A stretch of 64,000 nucleotides of DNA from Mycobacterium sp. D16Q13 (GTDB lineage Bacteria; Actinomycetota; Actinomycetes; Mycobacteriales; Mycobacteriaceae), in NCBI RefSeq assembly GCF_002013375.1, contig NZ_MAEW01000010.1, forward strand, positions 310,001 to 374,000. Direction: 5' to 3'. Of the stretch, positions 16,596 to 25,111 are shown piece by piece. Each line of letters opens with the position of its first letter. Position 1 is the first letter of the stretch. Position numbers and translations under genes: made by a program. The notes under the pieces are model-generated. The model did not search any database and was not told where the DNA came from. It saw only the letters and a program-made list of their open reading frames with translations.

Positions 16596-17129
16596 ATGGC
16601 AACTAGTTCCGATCAGCCGATCGAGATCGCACCCTTCCACGCGGGCGGATCGCTCAGGGGGTTCGTGGTGTGCGGCCGCTGGCCCGATTCCACCAAGGAA
16701 TGGATGCAGCTGTTGATTGTGACAGTGCGCATCGCCACACTGCCCGGATTACTTTCCACCACAACGATTTTTGGCGCCCGCGAAGACCTGCCCGACGATC
16801 CCGCGCCTGGCATGGTGGGTTTGGTCGTCGCCGAAGGCACGGTACTCGGGGAGTCGGCGGTCGCACCCGGGCATTTTGCAGAACATCAACCACCGGCGCT
16901 GCTTATGCTCCATCCGCCATCCGAGACCAACCCCACACTGCCGGAATGCCTTGGTGCGGCCTCAGGTTGCCTACTCCTTCCCGGATTGCCACATCTGGGC
17001 CTAGAGCATCGGGCAGCATGGGTTGAGGCCGAATCAGATGGCACGGTGACTTCGGTGGTGAGTCGGGTGGGTATCGATCCCATCAGCGATCCCGACACGG
17101 CCGTATTGGCCATGTTGCTTGCCGCGTAA
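16596..17129 (+). CDS. Conserved mycobacterial protein (Rv3847-like)
   Basis: A 177-residue protein, the same length and position (after sodA) as M. tuberculosis Rv3847. It starts MATSSDQPIEIAPF. A short hydrophobic stretch around WMQLLIVTVRIATLPGLLST is present, and the remainder is a mixed alpha/beta pattern with HLGLEHRAAW near the C-terminus. No known catalytic motif. The ATG is chosen over upstream in-frame starts because protein similarity to this family begins there. Confidence 0.75.
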   Translation: MATSSDQPIEIAPFHAGGSLRGFVVCGRWPDSTKEWMQLLIVTVRIATLPGLLSTTTIFGAREDLPDDPAPGMVGLVVAEGTVLGESAVAPGHFAEHQPPALLMLHPPSETNPTLPECLGAASGCLLLPGLPHLGLEHRAAWVEAESDGTVTSVVSRVGIDPISDPDTAVLAMLLAA

Positions 17130-18487
17130 AGGAATTCGTCGGCTAGACTTCCCACCACTATCGGCCATGTCGCCGCATACCTGTTCTTCTGCTTAGGTTT
17201 TCGATCCGGCATCGTCGTGCCCGCGATGCTGGCCGAGAGTCGCATCACCCGTGTCGTCGTCATCACTACTCGCGCCAAACAGCCATTCGGCGAACCGGTT
17301 ACGTTCGGTGCGCTCGGCCTCGACGACCGCCCCGAGCACTATCCGTCAGCCGCCGCCAGTGACAACGGCATTCCTGGGCAAGCTCGGCAACCATTCCCAC
17401 ACTGATGACAATGAGGCCTGAGCTGCGCTGCCGTTGATCGATCGCGCGTGCGGGCCGCCGCCCAATGTCTGCCCCAGTTCACGGCCCCTCCGTCGCCATC
17501 GGAAGCGTCTCCGGGGCCATTCTCCCCAAACGGCGCATCACCGTCCGCGCAGGTTTAGCGTTCCCGGCTCCGGGAGTTGGATTCGGCGCAGGAACAACGC
17601 AAACCACCGCCCTAAACCAGCGACCGCCCGCGCGACTCGTTTCATCTCCCTGGCGATCATTTCCTCAAAATTCACGCCGGGCTCGATGACACGACAATGC
17701 CAACCGCCGCCGCGCCGCCAGCGACCATCGGTGAAACCACGCGCTGATGGGCGCGCCGACGGTCACGGTGTGCGCTGTACCGGGCGAGTCCCCGCGGGCA
17801 CCCGGCCGCATCGGTCACTTCCGTCACATCTACTCCAGGACGTGACCGCGACCCTCGTCGTGATCTCAGTTCCGGAGGGTCTTCGGCGGCTCTCGCAGGG
17901 GGCATTGGACGGCAGTGACCGACCACACGCCCCCGTTAGTTGCTGTGATCTTGCTCACAGTCCACCTCCGTGGATTTACCGCTGGTCAGAGGGGATGCCC
18001 TGCTGACGGGGCACACTTGCCGTCAGCGTTCCACTATTTAAACGTTACCTATGCGCGGCGATTCCCGCCATAATCACTAGCTGCCGTTATCGTCACGGGC
18101 ATGACATCGTGCCAGGTCAGCGAGGCATGCGCGAAGAAGGCGCGGTGCCGGTGCGAGTAGCAACTCAGCAGGTTATACCGCCGGGCACCGCGTCCGGCCG
18201 ACTTAGGAAACGAATGCGACCTCTGCGCGCGGCCCACAACGGAGCCTCCGTGTCATCGCCCTGGGGATTCATCAATCATTTGCCTGAGAACGAAGATTCC
18301 CAGATCGTCCCGAATATTGGACGCTGCACGAATGTGCCTGAGCTAGCAGGTTTGGATAACCGAACACCATGTCCACCCGAGGCGAACTTGACGGTTGCGC
18401 TTGGCTGCAGGCAAAACTAAGGTTACGATGGGCAGCAAATACGTCCCCCGAATTAGCAACTTTATCTGTTTGTGGAGGTAAGGCTCG
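17130..18487. other. Gene-free 1.36-kb region upstream of espR
   Basis: No convincing gene is seen on either strand. Reading frames here are short and lack domain sequence or ribosome sites. In M. tuberculosis the slot holds Rv3848, a membrane protein, so this may be a site of gene loss. A stretch around 17160-17405 reads open on the plus strand with a hydrophobic patch (VAAYLFFCLGF) but has no start. The region contains a perfect CRP-type site and ends with an AT-rich segment before espR. It could hold an unannotated RNA or a long espR leader. Confidence 0.6.
17944..17959. promoter_or_regulatory. CRP (cAMP receptor protein) binding site
   Basis: TGTGATCTTGCTCACA fits the mycobacterial CRP consensus TGTGA-N6-TCACA perfectly. 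It lies in the gene-free region, 529 bp upstream of espR, so it may control a distal espR promoter or a non-coding transcript. Confidence 0.65.
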
Positions 18488-18886
18488 ATGAGCACCACGT
18501 TCACCGCACGTTTGAATCGGTTGTTCGACACCGTGTACCCACCCGGGCGCGGCCCCCACACCTCCGCCGAGGTGATCGCGGCCCTGCGTTCCGAGGGCAT
18601 CACGATGTCCGCGCCGTACCTGTCGCAGCTGCGATCAGGTAACCGCACCAACCCTTCGTCGGCGACCATGAAGGCGCTCGCGAACTTCTTCCGGATCAAG
18701 CCGGCGTACTTCACCGACGATGAGTACTACGAGAAGCTCGACCAGGAACTGACCTGGCTCGCCAACATGCGCGATGAGGGTGTCCGTCGAATCGCGGCCC
18801 GCACCGTGGGGCTGTCCGTCGAGGCACAGGACCGCATCACGCAGGCCGTCGACGAATACCGTCGCCAAGAGGGTCTCGACAGCTAG
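18488..18886 (+). CDS. espR: EspR nucleoid-associated XRE regulator
   Basis: A 132-residue helix-turn-helix protein matching M. tuberculosis EspR (Rv3849) in length and sequence style. The HTH is TSAEVIAALRSEGITMSAPY / LSQLRSGNRTNPSS, followed by the dimerising C-terminal helices (MKALANFFRIKPAYFTDDEY and onward). EspR binds DNA as a dimer of dimers at many sites and, in M. tuberculosis, activates espACD for ESX-1. Organisms of the M. abscessus group lack ESX-1, so its job here is likely global or local. The ATG follows a GGAGG site. It converges on the ImmA and membrane-protein pair. Confidence 0.95.
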   Translation: MSTTFTARLNRLFDTVYPPGRGPHTSAEVIAALRSEGITMSAPYLSQLRSGNRTNPSSATMKALANFFRIKPAYFTDDEYYEKLDQELTWLANMRDEGVRRIAARTVGLSVEAQDRITQAVDEYRRQEGLDS

Positions 18887-18898
18887 TCCGCTTCTCAC

Positions 18899-18930
18899 CT
18901 GGCCGGTCCACTCGGGGAAGGACCGGTCAG
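18899..18930. terminator. Terminator hairpin between espR and the membrane protein gene
   Basis: CCGGTCC (18903-18909) pairs with GGACCGG (18920-18926), extended by CTG/CAG at the base, and is followed by TTTGG. It lies 13 bp after the espR stop and in front of the convergent gene. Confidence 0.65.
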
Positions 18931-18990
18931 TTTGGCGTTCACCGCTCATCGAGCCGGCGGCGTACGCACGGAGGGACGGCGAAGTACAAC

Positions 18991-20106
18991 TTAAGAACGA
19001 CGTTCGGCACGCACCAGCCTGCGGTACTCAGTGGCGATCGCGAGAATCCATTCGCGATCGGAGTATCCGTCAGGCTGGTGTAGCCATTCCGGGCCCGGGA
19101 AGTTTTCCTTCGGATCACCCTCGGTAAGAACCCATTTCACCACCGCGTGGGCCTGCGCGTCCGGTGGTACGTCGAGCCTCACCGGTTCCGCTCCGAGCTC
19201 GATATCGCCCTCACCCTCCGATTCAGGGTCTAGACCCTGGGCGTGCATCGCCTCCAGGAAGAGCGCATCGGAGATGTAGGCCATACGGTCTGCCACCTGG
19301 AAGGCCAGCGGCCCACGCGGACGCACTCCGATGGCTGCGTCCGGCTGACGCTTCTTGAGGTCGGTGTACAACGGAGCCAACACGAACATCTCGCGTCGAG
19401 CCACCAGCCAAGTCTCGAAGGTCGGCAATAGCGATCCCACCGCCACCATCGCCATCGCACAACCGATCAACGTCGCCGCGGTCCCGATCGTCACGTACTC
19501 CGAATTGGCCACGGCCACACCGGCGACCACCAAGACTGCCAGTACCAGCAGGCTGATCCCGACGGTGAAAAGGAACAAGGCGCGACCCCGACGGCTGCGA
19601 TTCGAATAGGCCATCCCCGCCCACAGCACGACCGACAGGGCGACGGCGATGTACAGCATCGGGATGAGCCAGGCTGTGCCAGAGGCGAATCCACCCAGAT
19701 CGTGCTTGAGAAACTCGCGGGGCGTCATCTCGGGCTGCGGACCACGAGAAAAGAACACGGCTAGGCTGGCGCCGGCGATCAGGGCCGCGGCCAGGTACTG
19801 CCAGCGCGCCCATCGCCTGTTGGCTGCCGCGGTGCGGCTGGCGGACATGCTGGTGATCATCACGCAGCTGCCCGCCGCGCACGCCGTCAGCGCGGCCTGG
19901 CTTACCGCCACCGAAATATTGGGCCAGCCCAGCGAGCTGTCCACAAGAATTGTCAGCGGCTCCCAGTTCAGCGCCGACACCAGCGCCAGGCTTCCCAGCG
20001 CAACGATCATTCCGGTGCTCACCGGGGATTGTTTGTGGACGAGCACCCACCCGATGCGCAAACCCGTCGCCATACCCAGCAGCCCGGCAATCACCCAGGC
20101 GATCAC
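18991..20106 (-). CDS. Polytopic membrane protein, MAB_1171c-like (DUF6545) family
   Basis: A 371-residue protein with about seven membrane helices in residues 1-235 (for example VIAGLLGMATGLRIGWVL, LAAALIAGASLAVFFS and FLFTVGISLLVLAVLVVAGV). A soluble C-terminal domain of about 135 residues follows, containing LAPLYTDLKKRQPDA and AYISDALFLEAM. Actinobacteria often encode this type beside an ImmA/IrrE peptidase and an EspR-like XRE regulator; it is annotated as a putative transporter, with function unproven. GTG start, overlapping the ImmA stop as GTGA, so the pair is coupled. Confidence 0.8.
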   Translation of the reverse strand: MIAWVIAGLLGMATGLRIGWVLVHKQSPVSTGMIVALGSLALVSALNWEPLTILVDSSLGWPNISVAVSQAALTACAAGSCVMITSMSASRTAAANRRWARWQYLAAALIAGASLAVFFSRGPQPEMTPREFLKHDLGGFASGTAWLIPMLYIAVALSVVLWAGMAYSNRSRRGRALFLFTVGISLLVLAVLVVAGVAVANSEYVTIGTAATLIGCAMAMVAVGSLLPTFETWLVARREMFVLAPLYTDLKKRQPDAAIGVRPRGPLAFQVADRMAYISDALFLEAMHAQGLDPESEGEGDIELGAEPVRLDVPPDAQAHAVVKWVLTEGDPKENFPGPEWLHQPDGYSDREWILAIATEYRRLVRAERRS

Positions 20107-20594
20107 CCAAAGGCCTCCCCGAGCCTCACCTGAACAATCGAAGCGCGGTCTGAGGGCAGTCGGCCAAGCCGATAGAGCAACAGAGCCGCGAAGTCCTCTG
20201 CCTCTTGTTCAGCCTCCATCCCGGCCGCACCCATGCATCCGGAGCGCTGGGACAGCATGTATGCGATGAGGTCGTCGCTGGCGAATTCCGCTTCATCCCT
20301 AGCCATTTCAACTACCGAGATGCCCTCGTGACGCAGCACCACATGCCCAAGTTCATGGGCGAGCGTGCGATCCCAGGTGGGCAGGCCACGCTGGATGATG
20401 AAGATGTCTTCGTTCTCGTATTGCCGCCACTGACCGCACACCCCGGGCGGCAAATCAGCCGAGATGATCTCGATGGACCGGTCCCGATCGCGACCAACGG
20501 CCTCGACGAGTGCGGACAGCGTCACCTCACCCTTGCGCGGGGCCAGATCCAGCACAGCGTTGACGGCATCGGTCACACGACGGCCTGCGCCCAT
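20103..20594 (-). CDS. ImmA/IrrE family zinc metallopeptidase
   Basis: A 163-residue predicted zinc protease with the HExxH motif in TLAHELGHVVLRHEG (about residue 81) and a downstream Glu/Asp-rich helix (EAEQEAEDFAALLL) that supplies the third ligand. Family members such as ImmA and IrrE cleave XRE-type repressors to switch gene expression after a signal. Immediately upstream of, and coupled to, the polytopic membrane protein, and 1.2 kb from espR. Cleavage of EspR or another XRE protein is an inference from family behaviour. Confidence 0.85.
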   Translation of the reverse strand: MGAGRRVTDAVNAVLDLAPRKGEVTLSALVEAVGRDRDRSIEIISADLPPGVCGQWRQYENEDIFIIQRGLPTWDRTLAHELGHVVLRHEGISVVEMARDEAEFASDDLIAYMLSQRSGCMGAAGMEAEQEAEDFAALLLYRLGRLPSDRASIVQVRLGEAFG

Positions 20595-20660
20595 GTGCCT
20601 CTCCCCTCAACACGTGCCTTCCCGGACAGACCCCTGACGGGGTGCTGTATCGATTCTCCC

Positions 20661-22223
20661 CTACTCCAGGAAGCGGGCGGCAGCGGAGGCACGCACGGTA
20701 TGCCCGGCCTTGGCTTGCCGGTATCCGATGGCGCCTCCCACGAAGGTCATCATCGCGATACCCACGGCACCCGGAATGGCCACCGCGGCGATCTCGGACG
20801 TCTTCGTGAGCCGGAGGTAGTCGCCGTAGCCGGTACGCGGCGCGATGGTCTCGGCCGCGACGAACTGCTCGATCGGCTTCGTGACGGCCTCGGGTTGCTT
20901 GGACCCGCCAGCAGTCACGACGGCGTCGCCACCCCGGCCACCCTCGGCCTGCTTGATGGTCACAACGGGCGGTGCCGGCGCCACGACCGGCGCTAGCGGC
21001 GTGATGGCCGGCGGCGCGGGTGGTGCCGCGATCGCCACCGCGGGAGCCTTAGGCGTGGGCACCGTCGGCGGCGCTATGGGCCCGGTGTGAATACCGGGGT
21101 TTCCTCCCGGGTTCCGGGTGCCGGCCGCGCCACCGAACGACGGCGTGGCCGGGTTCGGGACGCCACCGATCCCCGGAAGGCCGGGCAGGGTGATCACGTG
21201 ATCGTGGTCGTCGGATTCGTGCTCGTGCGTCGATCCGCCCCCGGCGCCCGCCTCGTGCGTCGATCCACCGCCGGTACCTGGTGTGTGCGTCGACGTACCC
21301 GGCTTTTTCTTCCAAATGACAATCGTGCGCCCACCCACGTTGATGGTGACGCCCGGAACTGTGGCTTCCTCGGACGACGTCTCGTGTCCTGTTGGTGTAG
21401 AGCCCGAGGCGGGGCTGTCCGCCGTGGTCGTCGCGCCCGGTGCGGTCGCGGTGTGCGGCGAGGTCGCGGTGTCGGCCTTAGGCGTCGTGGCGGTCTGCGT
21501 CTTCGGGGCCATCGCACCGGCGACGGAACCCAAAGCACCCTTCAACGTCGGTGACGTTTCGGTGTGAGCTGTTGTGCCGCTAGTGCTTTCAGCAGTGGGT
21601 GCCGTGGCGTTCGGGGTATGGACACCCGCCGCACCACCCGAATGCGGAAGGGTTATCTCGGGGCCGCCACCGATCCCCACACTGGACGTACCGCCCGTGG
21701 AGCCGGGGGTGCTAGTGCTCGAACCAGGACCGTTCGTGCTCGAATCATGGCTGCCCGCCGCATTGTCGGACGATTTGCCATTGGCGCCGGCGGACCCGGG
21801 CTTGGGAACGTTCGCCCCGGGGCCCTTGTCTTTGCCTTTGTCCTTGTCGCCGGCGGAGGAATCGCTGCTACTACCACCCGCAGCGCCTTCCGATCCAGCG
21901 CCGCCGTGCAGGCTCTTACCGAAGCTCGGGGACGAGGGCGCGTTGCGCGTGCCCCCGCTGCCGGGTCCACCGCCTCCGCCGACTCCGCCACCGAGCAGGC
22001 CACCGGTGATCTTGTGGATCGCGCCACCCAAGCCGTGGTCGTGGTCGCTGTCGCCACCCGAACCGCCGCCGGGCTTGGCGTCCGCGGCCGGGGTCGATAC
22101 GGCAAAAACTCCGAATCCCCCCATGAGCGTCCCCGAGCTGAGCACCGTCACCACAGCGGCACGCGCCGAGGCACGCTTCAGCTGCTGGCTCCGCCTACTC
22201 TGCTTTGCACGATGTCGCCCCAC
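20661..22223 (-). CDS. Low-complexity Gly/Pro/Thr/Ser-rich surface protein with C-terminal membrane anchor
   Basis: About 520 residues. The start GRHRAKQSRRSQQLKR followed by a hydrophobic core and ADA/KPGG looks like a secretion signal with cleavage near residue 49. The body is mucin-like, with Gly-rich (LLGGGVGGGGGPGSGG), Thr/Ser/Pro-rich and His/Asp-rich patches (SDHDHG, THEHESDDHDH). A single hydrophobic segment near residues 479-501 is followed by a basic tail. Function unknown; possible cell-wall spacer or metal-binding surface protein. The GTG has no good ribosome site. An alternative GTG at 22289 has an AGGGGGAA site and would add 22 residues. Confidence 0.65.
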   Translation of the reverse strand: MGRHRAKQSRRSQQLKRASARAAVVTVLSSGTLMGGFGVFAVSTPAADAKPGGGSGGDSDHDHGLGGAIHKITGGLLGGGVGGGGGPGSGGTRNAPSSPSFGKSLHGGAGSEGAAGGSSSDSSAGDKDKGKDKGPGANVPKPGSAGANGKSSDNAAGSHDSSTNGPGSSTSTPGSTGGTSSVGIGGGPEITLPHSGGAAGVHTPNATAPTAESTSGTTAHTETSPTLKGALGSVAGAMAPKTQTATTPKADTATSPHTATAPGATTTADSPASGSTPTGHETSSEEATVPGVTINVGGRTIVIWKKKPGTSTHTPGTGGGSTHEAGAGGGSTHEHESDDHDHVITLPGLPGIGGVPNPATPSFGGAAGTRNPGGNPGIHTGPIAPPTVPTPKAPAVAIAAPPAPPAITPLAPVVAPAPPVVTIKQAEGGRGGDAVVTAGGSKQPEAVTKPIEQFVAAETIAPRTGYGDYLRLTKTSEIAAVAIPGAVGIAMMTFVGGAIGYRQAKAGHTVRASAAARFLE

Positions 22224-22470
22224 GGCGAACAGAATGCCGGGAATTTGCTCGGAGGTCAAATATCTATCGCGAATTGTGGGCCCTTTCACCTCATGTTCCC
22301 CCTGCACCGCCGGAATGGCCGCTTACAGGACTTCGCTGGGGATTGCCGGGAACCTTTGCAGCGTGCGGCGCGACCACGTAAATACGGGGCCCCATCCGCA
22401 CGGGGCCAGCGCGGGTCGGCGCGCTAGGGTTAGCGCCACACTCGCAACGCGATGAACGGAGGCCGCTGGG

Positions 22471-23127
22471 ATGGGTTTTCTCACCAGCCGCAAGAGCCGC
22501 TCGACGAAACGCGCCGAGGCTCGGGCTCTGAAGGCGAAGGCCAAGCTCGAAGCCAGATTGGCGGCGCGTAACGACCGGCGACGGATGCTCATGCAGGCGC
22601 GCTCGGAGTCCGCCGCCCGGCGCGATTCGCGCAAGACGGAGCTCGCGACGTTGAAGGCTCAGCGGCAGATCGCCCAGGACCAGCTCAAGGCGGTACGCGA
22701 GGGCAAGCTGCTCTCGCCGACCCGGATCAAGCGCACCCTCACAGTGGTGCGGCTGCTAGCTCCGGTGCTCTTGCCGGTGTTGTACAAGGGAGCCATCGCG
22801 GTCCGCGGGGTGCTGGATCAGCGGCGCGCCGATCGCCTTGGCATACCGCTGGCAGAGCTTGGCCAGTACTCAGGGTTCGGAGCGGAGCTGTCGGCCCGTA
22901 TCGCCGGCGCTGAGCAATCCCTCCAGGCCGTACTCGACCGGACACCCAAGGATGCAGAGACCAAGAAGTTCACCTCGGCAGTCCGTGCGCGGCTGGAAGA
23001 GTTGGGTACCGCAGTAGGGGCCTCCGAGCACATGCCACCGACCCGCAGGCGCGCGGCCCATGCCGCCATCGCCCGTGAGCTCGACGGCATCGACGCTGAT
23101 CTGCTTGCCCGACTCGGAGTGAGGTAA
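22471..23127 (+). CDS. Conserved mycobacterial protein, Rv3850-like (DUF6474)
   Basis: A 218-residue protein equal in length to Rv3850, which also follows espR. The first 90 residues are highly charged and helical (KAKAKLEARLAARNDRRRML), probably a coiled coil. A hydrophobic stretch VVRLLAPVLLPVLYKGAIAV near residues 92-111 may be membrane-associated, and the C-terminal half is helical and Ala-rich. No enzyme motif. It lies three bases upstream of the YcnI gene, suggesting one transcript. Confidence 0.82.
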   Translation: MGFLTSRKSRSTKRAEARALKAKAKLEARLAARNDRRRMLMQARSESAARRDSRKTELATLKAQRQIAQDQLKAVREGKLLSPTRIKRTLTVVRLLAPVLLPVLYKGAIAVRGVLDQRRADRLGIPLAELGQYSGFGAELSARIAGAEQSLQAVLDRTPKDAETKKFTSAVRARLEELGTAVGASEHMPPTRRRAAHAAIARELDGIDADLLARLGVR

Positions 23128-23130
23128 TCC

Positions 23131-23796
23131 ATGCGCATGTTCCCCCGACTGATCGCGGCATCGACCGCGGCGGCCGCCGCGGTGATGGCGCTCGCTATTC
23201 CGGCGTCCGCCCACGTGCGCGTGACCACGGATAACACTGCCCGCGGTGGCTACGCGACGCTGGAGTTCTCCGTTCCCAACGAGTCCCAGAGCAAGGCGCT
23301 GACCACGGCATTGACCGTCCAGCTGCCGGATGTCGGTTCGGCAAGCACCGAGCTGCTGCCGGGCTGGACCAGCACCGTGGATCGAGACGCCGCTAAGGGC
23401 ACGGTCAGATCGGTGACATGGAAGGCCGTCCCGGGCAACGGGATTGGGCCCGACCAGTTCGCGTTGTTCCGGGTGCGCGTCAAGCTCCCCGATACCGAGT
23501 CGGTGGCCTTCCCCGCGACACAGACCTATGCCGACGGTCAGGTCGTCACATGGGATCAGCAGGCCCAGCCCGGCGGCGCCGAGCCGGAGCACCCCGCACC
23601 CATACTCGACCTGACGCAAAGCAAGGCCGACCACGACGGACACTCGGCGCACGCCCCGCAGGTGTCGGCAACTCATGATTCCGCGCAGAGCGCGGCACAT
23701 CCGGACAAGACGGCCCGCTGGTTCGGCGGCATCGGCCTGATCCTCGGTGCCGTCGCGCTCGTGCTTGCGGTGGCAAATCGGCGGAGGCAACAGTGA
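23131..23796 (+). CDS. YcnI family copper-binding membrane-anchored protein
   Basis: A 221-residue exported protein. A signal peptide ends at PASA, leaving the mature N-terminus HVRVTTDN, whose histidine is the copper ligand in studied YcnI/DUF1775 proteins. The beta-sandwich domain (ATLEFSVPNESQ, SVTWKAVPGNGIGPDQFALF) is followed by a His/Asp-rich linker (ADHDGHSAHAPQ) and a C-terminal membrane segment. It is coupled to the CopC-like gene downstream by TGATG. The pair probably binds and delivers copper outside the membrane. Confidence 0.88.
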   Translation: MRMFPRLIAASTAAAAAVMALAIPASAHVRVTTDNTARGGYATLEFSVPNESQSKALTTALTVQLPDVGSASTELLPGWTSTVDRDAAKGTVRSVTWKAVPGNGIGPDQFALFRVRVKLPDTESVAFPATQTYADGQVVTWDQQAQPGGAEPEHPAPILDLTQSKADHDGHSAHAPQVSATHDSAQSAAHPDKTARWFGGIGLILGAVALVLAVANRRRQQ

Positions 23797-24362
23797 TGAC
23801 GGTTCTACGCAAGTCGGTGTCGGTGTTCTTGTCGGCCTTCATCGTGTTGGCGCTGGGCCTGGCGGTGCCGGGTGTGGCGGCGGCACACGCCGTCAAGGTG
23901 TCCTCCGATCCTGCCGAAAATTCCGTGCTATCCGGATCTCCCGCCCAGGTCAGTGCCACTTTCAACGAACCACTGCAGAAGCGTTTTTCCGCGATGACGA
24001 TCATCGGGCCAGACGCCAAGACCGACCAGTGGCAGGTCGGCGATCCGGTGGTGTCCGGTGCGACGATCTCGGTCGGGATGAAACCGGGAGCACCGGCCGG
24101 CAAGTACGCGGTGAACTTTCGGGTGATCTCCGAGGATGGCCATCCGGTCGACGGATCCTGGCAGTTCACCATCACCGGCTCCGGTGCACCCGCCTCCGCG
24201 GGCGCGCCGGCGATGTCGCAGCAGCCGTCGGGCACGAATTCTTCCGCTCCGGCACCTTCGGCGAATCCGACCGATGGCGACCTGCCTATGTGGCCATTTG
24301 TGGTGGCTGTGGTGGTCTCCGTAGGTGCGGCACTCATCTGGACTCAGCGTCGTCAGTCCTAA
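23796..24362 (+). CDS. CopC domain (YobA-like) copper resistance protein
   Basis: An exported protein of 188 residues. The signal peptide ends at VAAA and the mature domain starts with the copper-binding His (HAVKVSSDPAENSVLSGSPA). The CopC domain runs through VISEDGHPVDGSWQFTI. A Ala/Ser/Pro linker and a membrane segment (WPFVVAVVVSVGAALIWTQ) anchor it. The start is an ATG overlapping the YcnI stop; a GTG one codon before is possible. Works with YcnI in periplasmic copper handling by family inference. Confidence 0.88.
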   Translation: MTVLRKSVSVFLSAFIVLALGLAVPGVAAAHAVKVSSDPAENSVLSGSPAQVSATFNEPLQKRFSAMTIIGPDAKTDQWQVGDPVVSGATISVGMKPGAPAGKYAVNFRVISEDGHPVDGSWQFTITGSGAPASAGAPAMSQQPSGTNSSAPAPSANPTDGDLPMWPFVVAVVVSVGAALIWTQRRQS

Positions 24363-24509
24363 CCAGGGAGGGGGCCACTGGCCTTTTTCCGGTGTGACGG
24401 CATGATGGACAACGGCGGGGCGGCAGAGATTCGGGTGTAAGCCGCCCATCGTGGCCGCGAGCGCGCCACGAACACCCAGGACGACCGAAACTTGCGAAGG
24501 AGCAGGCGC

Positions 24510-25049
24510 ATGGCGGACCAGGACAATTCGGCTAACGAGCCCAACCAGACACCGGAGAAGCCCGCTGGCGGCGAGGCATCAAAGCCCGCGACACCGGCTC
24601 GCCCCGCGAAGGCCGCGAAACGTCCAGCAGCCAAGCGCGCGCCCGCCAAACGGCCCGCCGGCTCGTCGGCACCCCCGAAGTCGGGTCCCAAGTCCGAACC
24701 CGGGTCCGGCGCAGCCCCAGCCCCGAAGCCGCCCGCCGCCCCACCGGTACCGAAACCTGCGCCAGCGGCGGCACCCGCGCCGACCCCTGAGCCCGTTGTC
24801 GAGGCCCCCAAACCAGTGGCGCCCACGCCAGAACCTGCCCAGCCCGACCTCGCGGCAGCTGCCCGGGAGGCCGCCGCACAGGCGAAGTCGGCGGTCGATT
24901 CGGCGCCGCCACCGATTCCCGGCCCGGCACCTGAAGTGGGCCGGCAATCACCGAACCTGAAAATCGCATTCGGTGCCGCGTTCGCGATTTTCGTCGTGTT
25001 GCTGCTTCGGCGCCGGCGTCGCCGCGAGGACTCCGTCGAACTGGACTGA
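24510..25049 (+). CDS. hns: H-NS-like histone-like protein (Rv3852 type), membrane anchored
   Basis: A 179-residue protein with a long Ala/Pro/Lys-rich basic N-terminal region (AKAAKRPAAKRAPAKRPAG) and an acidic/Pro middle. A conserved helix LAAAAREAAAQAKSAVDS and a C-terminal membrane segment (IAFGAAFAIFVVLLL) followed by Arg residues complete it. The helix and layout match M. tuberculosis Rv3852, named Hns and reported to bind DNA and localise to the membrane. The middle is longer than in Rv3852. GAAGGAG ribosome site upstream. Role in nucleoid-membrane association is inferred from that homologue. Confidence 0.75.
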   Translation: MADQDNSANEPNQTPEKPAGGEASKPATPARPAKAAKRPAAKRAPAKRPAGSSAPPKSGPKSEPGSGAAPAPKPPAAPPVPKPAPAAAPAPTPEPVVEAPKPVAPTPEPAQPDLAAAAREAAAQAKSAVDSAPPPIPGPAPEVGRQSPNLKIAFGAAFAIFVVLLLRRRRRREDSVELD

Positions 25050-25086
25050 TCGGATCCGGTGCCGCCGTCACGAGATAAGGGCTTGA

Positions 25087-25104
25087 CCCTCACGTCACGG
25101 GAGG
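25087..25104 (+). promoter_or_regulatory. MerR/TipA-type operator-promoter
   Basis: CCCTCACGTCACGGGAGG is a near-palindrome preceded by TTGACC (25083-25088). It is very close to the Streptomyces tipA promoter operator (CCTCACGTCACGTGAGG) and sits just upstream of the TipA-like start, implying autoregulation. Confidence 0.7.
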
Positions 25105-25111
25105 CCGCACA

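Noticed and set aside
17434..18006. 190-codon frame in the gene-free region
   Set aside because: Composition is Arg/Pro/His-rich without pattern, no ribosome site, no membrane or enzyme motif.
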